A stretch of 64,000 bases of DNA from an uncultured Erysipelotrichaceae bacterium (GTDB taxonomy: Bacteria > Bacillota_I > Bacilli_A > RFN20 > CAG-826). The notes under the pieces are model-generated. The model was given only the letters and a program-made list of their open reading frames with translations. It was not told the origin of the DNA and did no database searches. Shown piece after piece: positions 59,440-64,000 of the stretch. The translations under genes were made by a program, and so were the position numbers. Location: contig CADBXE010000002.1 in assembly GCA_902798595.1 (NCBI GenBank), positions 113,531 to 177,530 of the forward strand. The letters run 5' to 3'. Numbering within the stretch: the stretch's first letter is position 1; each line of letters starts with the position of its first letter.

Positions 59440-60075
59440 ATGACCGAAGAAAAAGAAATTGAAATACAAGAAATCGAAGGAGATAAAAAGGAAGAAGCCC
59501 TTGTAAAAGATAAAGGACTTTATTTTAGAAAGCGCGAAGCTGAGTTGGATCAACGCTATTTAAAAGGTGATGAATTGCTTGATATGCAAGAATACATCAA
59601 CAATCATATTTATTTTTACCGCCAATTCGTCCCATTCTTTGACGTGAGGCCAGGAGAAATCTATTACGCTGATTTCCCAGTCGGTTTCGGCGCAGAAATT
59701 CATGGCAAACATCCTGTTGTGGTTTTACATAGATCGCCTTGTAAGAACCCAATGATTACAGTTGTTCCATTAACAAGCGGATCATGTCATGAGATGAGCG
59801 ATGTTGATTTAGGAATTATCGAAGGTTTGGCAAAAGGAAGTAAGCATTCAGTCGCCGTTATTAATCAGACAAGATCGATTGATAAAAGAAGAATCGTTCC
59901 AGAGTACGCAATTAAGATTTTAAGAGAACGCGAAGCCACCGAACCAATCGAACCAAGCACAAGAACTAAGGTTTGCTCAGTTAAGGTACGTAGGTTAGAG
60001 CCAAGAAAGTTTGCTTTATTAAGAAGAAAGGTTGACTGGTACATTAACGATAACAACATCAATAAAGATAAATAG
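59440..60075 (+). CDS. PemK/MazF-like protein with N-terminal extension
   Basis: The 211-residue protein starts with an acidic, then basic, extension (1-70) without homolog known to me. It continues into a PemK/MazF-like domain: RPGEIYYADFPVGFGAEIHG, HPVVVLHR, ITVVPLTS and INQTRSIDKRRI (the R of the active-site region). MazF proteins are sequence-specific endoribonucleases paired with an antitoxin. None is encoded just upstream, where a terminator and promoter lie instead. It may be a solitary regulator or be neutralised by its own N-terminus. A possible promoter is TTGCGT-16 nt-TAAAAT (59393-59420), with Shine-Dalgarno AAAGGAAAG. Confidence 0.78.
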   Translation: MTEEKEIEIQEIEGDKKEEALVKDKGLYFRKREAELDQRYLKGDELLDMQEYINNHIYFYRQFVPFFDVRPGEIYYADFPVGFGAEIHGKHPVVVLHRSPCKNPMITVVPLTSGSCHEMSDVDLGIIEGLAKGSKHSVAVINQTRSIDKRRIVPEYAIKILREREATEPIEPSTRTKVCSVKVRRLEPRKFALLRRKVDWYINDNNINKDK

Positions 60076-60130
60076 TGATTAGTAGTTTTCCAGTAGTTTT
60101 AAAATTGCTAGAAAATGTAGATAAATCGAC

Positions 60131-60180
60131 AGACAGTTATATTGTATGCCGCAAACATATTCGTATAACTGTCTTTATTT
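60131..60180 (+). terminator. Intrinsic terminator after PemK-like gene
   Basis: AGACAGTTATA (60131-60141) pairs with TATAACTGTCT (60164-60174) around a 22-nt loop, then TTATTTT. Confidence 0.75.
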
Positions 60181-60260
60181 TACTACGTAACATCTTTATT
60201 TTAATCATGTCTAGTTAACATAATGGCAATTATGCGAAGTATATATAAAAGAGGAAATTG

Positions 60261-60368
60261 ATGTGGATATTGTGGAAAAGTCAGTTTATCCACACTTTAC
60301 ACTATTCACGGATCAAATATCTAAAATCAGCGGTTCTATTAATTGCCTATTTTAGTCATTTTGAATAA
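60261..60368 (+). CDS. Possible 35-residue ORF in the intergenic region
   Basis: An ATG at 60261 follows AGAGGAAATTG (usable Shine-Dalgarno) and a TATATA about 20 nt upstream. The peptide begins MWILWKSQF and ends with a hydrophobic stretch AVLLIAYFSHFE. Nothing else supports it. The DnaA-box-like sites overlap its first codons, so the frame may be accidental. The rest of the 60076-60452 gap holds only the terminators and these sites. Confidence 0.3.
   Translation: MWILWKSQFIHTLHYSRIKYLKSAVLLIAYFSHFE
60262..60294. promoter_or_regulatory. Cluster of three DnaA-box-like sites
   Basis: TTATCCACA (60286-60294) is a perfect DnaA box. TGTGGATAT (60262-60270) and TGTGGAAAA (60271-60279) are inverted, one or two mismatches each, directly adjacent. 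AT-rich DNA follows. dnaA/dnaN are not in the window, so this is more likely a titration or regulatory cluster than oriC. One further TTATCCACA occurs inside nadD (about 61111). Confidence 0.5.
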
Positions 60369-60398
60369 TTTATCATCAGAATGTAAGTTAAGACAAGC

Positions 60399-60427
60399 CA
60401 AAAATAAAGGCCTCATTTCTGAGACCT
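60399..60427 (-). terminator. Terminator of the yqeG-nadD operon
   Basis: On the minus strand AGGTCTCA pairs with TGAGGCCT (one G-U) around a GAAA tetraloop, followed by TTTATTTTT. Confidence 0.88.
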
Positions 60428-60452
60428 AATTGTTCATGATTTTGTGTTGATT

Positions 60453-61532
60453 TTAGAGGTTCAAATAGTATGCAAAACAGTCTGCGGTGAACCTGTTATC
60501 CACCATTTTATCCTTGCTTATGAGGAAGTCTCTATTGGCTTTTAGGACTGTGATAAATCCTTTTTCAAAGTCTTCATACATGGCCTTAATAAGGTCGCTT
60601 GAATCGTATGGACGAGTTGGCTCGATCTTGTCTGAGACGAAAACAAGCTTCTCTAACCAGCCCATTTTCTTCCTTCCGGTCGTATGATATTTAATTGCAT
60701 CCAGTATTTCAGGGTCTGCAACGCCAAATTTGTCACGGGCCACCATTGCGCCTAAGAATTGATGATAGGCATAAGCACCTATATCTAAGAATCCTGGATA
60801 GAATTCCTTCATCATCCTTAAGGATTCTTCATCATTGATTCCTTTAGCGATGTCATGGAGAATACCAGCGACGTAAGCTTTAGAAAAGTCTAAATGATGA
60901 TGCATCGCTAATTGGTAAGCCATATGAGCAACGGATTTGGAATGTCTGAAGCGGCTTTCTTTTAAGAGAGGTTTGACTTTCTTAATGAAATATAGTTCGT
61001 TATCTTCGATATATCTGATGACATCTTCTTGAAGATATGCGCTTCTTAGTTCTCTGATATCAGATGATGAAACGTCGACTGTAGGACCAGAAATAGCAAT
61101 CATGTGGTATTTATCCACATTTACCTGATTAAGCTCGTATTTTGGCCTTTCATAATAGATTATTTGGGTATTTTTAGCGATTTCTTCTGGCTTTGCCCAT
61201 TCATGGAAGGCATTGACTTGGTCTTGGCCGATTAAAAAGTAGAGCTTATCGTTTGGATATTTCTTTTTAAAATACTCTACGGTTTGATAAGAACGAGGTT
61301 GTTCGGCTTGATCAAGTTCAAAAGTATCCACGCTAAAGCCTGGGATATCTTTAATGGCGATGCTCACCATTGCTAATTTGTGTTCTTGATTGATAGATGA
61401 ACTCTTCCAAACAGCGATTTTTGCGGGCACGAAAACTACTTCACCAGGATATGTCTTCTGAGCCATGATGGCCATATTGATATGTCCTAGATGAATGGGA
61501 TCGAAACCACCACCGAAAATAATTCTGTTCAT
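60453..61532 (-). CDS. nadD: NadD-YqeK fusion: NaMN adenylyltransferase plus HD hydrolase
   Basis: The 359-residue fusion has NadD in residues 1-185 (GGGFDPIHLGHI with the HxGH motif; SGPTVDVSSSDIR near the end), which makes deamido-NAD. Residues 190-355 are an HD domain of the YqeK type (HSKSVAHMAYQL, AGILHDIAKG, YHTTGRKKMGWLEKLVFVSDKIEPTR). YqeK hydrolyses diadenosine tetraphosphate symmetrically. In Bacillus these are neighbours nadD-yqeK; fusion is known in some Mollicutes. The start is coupled to the yhbY stop (TAATG on the minus strand). Confidence 0.95.
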   Translation of the reverse strand: MNRIIFGGGFDPIHLGHINMAIMAQKTYPGEVVFVPAKIAVWKSSSINQEHKLAMVSIAIKDIPGFSVDTFELDQAEQPRSYQTVEYFKKKYPNDKLYFLIGQDQVNAFHEWAKPEEIAKNTQIIYYERPKYELNQVNVDKYHMIAISGPTVDVSSSDIRELRSAYLQEDVIRYIEDNELYFIKKVKPLLKESRFRHSKSVAHMAYQLAMHHHLDFSKAYVAGILHDIAKGINDEESLRMMKEFYPGFLDIGAYAYHQFLGAMVARDKFGVADPEILDAIKYHTTGRKKMGWLEKLVFVSDKIEPTRPYDSSDLIKAMYEDFEKGFITVLKANRDFLISKDKMVDNRFTADCFAYYLNL

Positions 61533-61819
61533 TAGATTTTGATTTTTGGATTCTCTTTATTCCTACGGAATAGGATAATAACTCTACCCATCACATGAAC
61601 GAGTTCGGCATTTAACTTATTAGAAATGTCAATCGCGATTTCCATGATTGGTAAGGAACAACCTTTCATGACATCGATTTTGATTAATTCATGTGCAGTT
61701 AAAGCTTTATCAAGCATGCTGATAAGAGTTTCAGAAATTTCATTTTTACCGATTTGGTAACGAATTGTAAGTGTGGACGCTAATGCTTTTAGGTCACGTT
61801 TTTGTTTTGGTGTTAACAT
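61532..61819 (-). CDS. yhbY: YhbY/YqeI CRM-domain RNA-binding protein
   Basis: A 95-residue single CRM domain: LTPKQKRDLKALASTL then IGKNEISETLISMLDKALTAHELIKIDV and a loop preceding VIILFRR. Family members associate with pre-50S particles. The GxxG RNA-binding loop is altered (VMGRVIIL with G near the end). Lies between yqeH and nadD as in Bacilli, co-transcribed. Confidence 0.93.
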   Translation of the reverse strand: MLTPKQKRDLKALASTLTIRYQIGKNEISETLISMLDKALTAHELIKIDVMKGCSLPIMEIAIDISNKLNAELVHVMGRVIILFRRNKENPKIKI

Positions 61820-61822
61820 ATT

Positions 61823-62977
61823 TTACTTTCTAATCTTTGCTAAACTTTCTCTAATAGAGACGCCCTTTGGTAAGCGGACACGGATCATTTGTCCTTGGGC
61901 AACGAATGACAACCAGCCTAAACCTTCAATAGCGATGTCATGCCATTTGTTATCGTTTTCCATAGCGAATTCAAACATATCATAGTCTAAGAAACTAACC
62001 AATCTTTCAGAAACTGGTCTAGCAAAACGACGAATGTTATTTTCGTTGATGGCGTCATCAAGCTTCTTGCATTGAACTTTCTTTGTTTCCACGCCTTCAG
62101 CGGCATAGAAACGATAGCTACCTGTCTTACCTTTAATAACTTCAAAGGCTGCTAAGGAGCCAACCATAAGGGCTTCACCTGCGCTCATCATACGATTGGT
62201 CACCTTAATGGCTTTCTTTGGAGTAATTTGTCTAATGACATCTTTCTCTAATCTGCCTTGAGCAGATGTTGTTTGAGAAATACCTGGTAATTCATAGAAG
62301 AATGATGAACGGGATAATGGGATTTCAAGCACACTGACACTAGTACCTGGGTAGGTGATGGTCTTGATTTGACGTGTGGTCTTGTTTTCAAAACCTTTCA
62401 TGGCTTTGTTAATAATGGATGTTTTACCAGAGGTAGAATTACCAATCATGTAAACGTCATGACCTTTTCTGGCGGTATTCATTGCTTCAATCAAACCTTT
62501 TGAATCATCAGTTGGATTCGCTTTGTTGTTGGAACCATATAATTTGACACTCTTTGGTTTGATGCCATATTCGTTAAATCTTTCAGTTAAGTAGGCTACT
62601 AAGGAATCGTCTTTCATGTTGATTGGGAATAAGTCGCGCTTTGTGCCCACAACTGTAAGATTAAGTTTCTTAACTTTCTTAGCGATTTCGCTATTCAATT
62701 GGCCATTAAATGAGAACAAATCGACAACCCAAATAATGTATGCATCTGTAGCGCATGCATCATCAAGTATTTTTAATACTTCTTTGTCTACTTCTTGTTC
62801 AAGTTCGCTGTTGTTAAAAGCCTTCATTGTCTCAAAACATTTATCACAGTAAATGATTTGGATTGGCGTGGCACGGTGTAATGATTCAGGAATGATATAA
62901 CCCTTTTCATCCTCATTTTCGCATTGCAAAATGGCACCGCAGTGATAACAACGTAATACTCTATTGCTCTTGCCCAT
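61823..62977 (-). CDS. yqeH: Ribosome biogenesis GTPase YqeH (circularly permuted)
   Basis: A 384-residue GTPase for 30S assembly. N-terminal zinc finger (CYHCG, QC, then IYCDKCF about residue 41). GTPase motifs in permuted order: G4 GTKRD (about 112) before the P-loop GNSTSGKTS (about 182), then PGTSVS. The G3 position reads ELPG rather than the usual DTPG. A C-terminal RNA-binding part follows. It overlaps yqeG by 17 bases. Confidence 0.95.
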   Translation of the reverse strand: MGKSNRVLRCYHCGAILQCENEDEKGYIIPESLHRATPIQIIYCDKCFETMKAFNNSELEQEVDKEVLKILDDACATDAYIIWVVDLFSFNGQLNSEIAKKVKKLNLTVVGTKRDLFPINMKDDSLVAYLTERFNEYGIKPKSVKLYGSNNKANPTDDSKGLIEAMNTARKGHDVYMIGNSTSGKTSIINKAMKGFENKTTRQIKTITYPGTSVSVLEIPLSRSSFFYELPGISQTTSAQGRLEKDVIRQITPKKAIKVTNRMMSAGEALMVGSLAAFEVIKGKTGSYRFYAAEGVETKKVQCKKLDDAINENNIRRFARPVSERLVSFLDYDMFEFAMENDNKWHDIAIEGLGWLSFVAQGQMIRVRLPKGVSIRESLAKIRK

Positions 62978-63497
62978 ATTTTGTCCTCCAATCTGGCATT
63001 TTGCCTTTTTTAACTAGATGTCTTCGAATCGGTCTATCTAATAGACGATTGAAATGTGTGGTGAATTGATCTTCTTTGACAACCTTCTCGGTCAACACGA
63101 CACGGATATGTGCGCCTTTGGCAGCGAGAACATCAGTCATAAGTTGATCGCCAACAAGCATGGTTTCTTCTGGCTTGTAATCATTTTCCTTAAGGAACTT
63201 TTTAATTTTCCCTGAAAAAGGCTTACGCGCAGAATTGATACAAGGGCAATTGGCTGCGGCGGCGTATGTTCTCACACGCTTCCCACGATTGTTAGAAACA
63301 ATAATGACCTTGAGACCACTTTCTTTAAGAGCGTTAAGTTGCTTAACAGCTCTTTCTGTTGGCAGAGATAAACGATAACTGTCCAACGTATTGTCCAAGT
63401 CTATTAAAAGGACACTAACGCCTTGTTTCTTGAAGAAATCTACTGGGATTTCAAATATTGATTGAGCGTGTGCGAAGGGAATGAATTTGTTGAACAT
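62961..63497 (-). CDS. yqeG: YqeG-type HAD phosphatase
   Basis: The 178-residue HAD IIIA phosphatase has motif I LIDLDNTLDSY (about 33), motif II VIIVSNN, Lys/motif III AR-K-P and LVGDQLMTDVLAA. The natural substrate is unknown; it is grouped with mitochondrial phosphatidylglycerophosphate phosphatases. First gene of the minus-strand yqeG-yqeH-yhbY-nadD/yqeK operon. No clear Shine-Dalgarno is seen; a short AT-rich leader precedes the ATG. Confidence 0.93.
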   Translation of the reverse strand: MFNKFIPFAHAQSIFEIPVDFFKKQGVSVLLIDLDNTLDSYRLSLPTERAVKQLNALKESGLKVIIVSNNRGKRVRTYAAAANCPCINSARKPFSGKIKKFLKENDYKPEETMLVGDQLMTDVLAAKGAHIRVVLTEKVVKEDQFTTHFNRLLDRPIRRHLVKKGKMPDWRTKYGQEQ

Positions 63498-63537
63498 ATT
63501 TATCTACATATAAATAATAACCGATTTTCTTCCTTAA

Positions 63538-63564
63538 TGTGAGAACTATTAAATAATTCTCACA
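63538..63564. promoter_or_regulatory. Operator-like palindrome upstream of yqeG
   Basis: TGTGAGAA (63538-63545) and TTCTCACA (63557-63564) flank TATT-A-AATA, making a nearly continuous 27-nt palindrome about 41-67 bp before the yqeG start. The size and symmetry suit a dimeric repressor. No regulator is recognised. Confidence 0.45.
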
Positions 63565-63587
63565 AGCAATAAGCCGTTTCTGTCACA

Positions 63588-63611
63588 TTAAAAAAGCCTC
63601 TTCTCGAGGCT
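63588..63611 (-). terminator. Terminator of the minus-strand gene at the window end
   Basis: On the minus strand AGCCTC pairs with GAGGCT around GAGAA, followed by TTTTTTAATG. Confidence 0.8.
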
Positions 63612-63689
63612 CTTATCTTGTTAATTGCTTTGATATATAACAAAGTTATATTCTTTACTAGTTTATTACTAGATATCTACTTTATTGAA

Positions 63690-64000
63690 TTACTCGTCCA
63701 AATCGTCAAAAATAGAGATTTGTTCAAAGCCTTCTTTTTCTTCCTTTTCTTCTGGAACGTTGATTTCTTCCTGGATTTCATCCTCAGAATCATTTTCCAT
63801 AACAGGTCTTTCTTTTTCCTTGATGGTAATTGGGTGAGAAACAGTCTTCTTATTAATGATTTCAATATTAGTGTCTATGACACTATCAACTGTTGTCTTG
63901 CTTGGAATATCAATATTCTTCTTTGCATATTTAGCAAGATCAGTGAGATAGAAATCAGTTAATTCGAACTCAAAGTATTCATTCGTAGACATGAAGAGAT
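63690..64000 (-). CDS. Acidic protein of unknown function (5' end may lie outside)
   Basis: A minus-strand frame with an ATG at 63992 encodes 100 residues beginning MSTNEYFEFELTDFYL. It is rich in Glu/Lys with an acidic tail (EINVPEEKEEKEGFEQ then IFDDLDE). The frame stays open to the window edge and no Shine-Dalgarno is visible, so the gene may start further right. It ends before a terminator. No family is recognised; low-complexity acidic stretches suggest a flexible protein. Confidence 0.6.
   Translation of the reverse strand, partial: LFMSTNEYFEFELTDFYLTDLAKYAKKNIDIPSKTTVDSVIDTNIEIINKKTVSHPITIKEKERPVMENDSEDEIQEEINVPEEKEEKEGFEQISIFDDLDE

Noticed and set aside
1-64000. Alternative genetic code (UGA = Trp)
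   Set aside because: Several genes end at UGA with homologous C-termini, and Trp is encoded by UGG throughout.
1-64000. CRISPR array or phage-defence island
   Set aside because: No regularly spaced repeats and no defence-type gene cluster beyond the solitary PemK-like protein.

Overview
The window is a gene-dense, AT-rich chromosomal segment of a low-GC Gram-positive (Bacillota) bacterium. Gene order is Bacilli-like: rplU-prp-rpmA-obgE, ruvAB-secDF-recJ-rel-hisS-aspS, asp23-nusB-xseA-xseB, xerD-deoB, tig-lon-engB and yqeG-yqeH-yhbY-nadD/yqeK. UGA is used as a stop (for example lon, xerD and the first ATP-grasp gene) and tryptophan is UGG, so this is not a Mycoplasma/Spiroplasma-type code. 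Compact operons, the nadD-yqeK fusion and absence of queA/tgt/yajC/dtd from their usual Bacilli positions suggest a reduced lineage such as uncultured RF39/Erysipelotrichales/Acholeplasma-like Bacilli. That placement is inference. No phage, insertion sequence or CRISPR array was seen.

Layout. 1-3763: mutS2 (5' end cut), uvrC and a tRNA-Arg(UCU). 3859-13492: an envelope block of three paralogous lipoproteins with a DxNxDGxxD-type loop, a 1145-residue ABC-FtsX fusion with a very large extracytoplasmic insert, and a lipoprotein tyrosine phosphatase. 13571-22207: small accessory units (membrane protein, Mbeg1-like hydrolase, two tandem ATP-grasp ligases, an MscS channel, a hemolysin-III-like protein, free Met-(R)-sulfoxide reductase, a small P-loop kinase, a GGDEF membrane protein, an ECF S-component). 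22252-28738: rarA, a helical-repeat protein, trigger factor, Lon, EngB. 28756-37260: T-box and valS, a tiny membrane peptide, radC, the L21/Prp/L27 cluster with a broken rpmA, obgE, nadE and ruvAB. 37428-53399: secDF, recJ, a lipoprotein, a heterodimeric ABC exporter, rel, hisS, aspS, tkt. 53774-59286: asp23-nusB-xseAB, dinB-xerD-deoB. 59440-64000: a solitary PemK/MazF-like protein, an intergenic region with DnaA-box-like sites, and the minus-strand yqeG-yqeH-yhbY-nadD/yqeK operon.

The strongest unusual signals are: (1) rpmA (ribosomal protein L27) lacks its centre and is frameshifted, a real deletion or an assembly error. (2) About ten genes have a promoter -10 box ending 6 or 7 nt before the ATG and no Shine-Dalgarno sequence, predicting leaderless mRNAs starting at the A of the start codon. 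Operon-internal and many other genes have good Shine-Dalgarno sites, so two initiation modes appear to coexist. (3) A 60-residue membrane peptide has its ribosome-binding site inside the 3' arm of the preceding terminator hairpin. (4) Two ATP-grasp ligases, one with an altered metal site, precede a membrane protein and MscS. (5) The lipoprotein trio and giant ABC-FtsX protein look like an undescribed surface system.

All calls come from reading the sequence and from family knowledge. No database search was run, and promoters, terminators and RNA structures are judged by eye.
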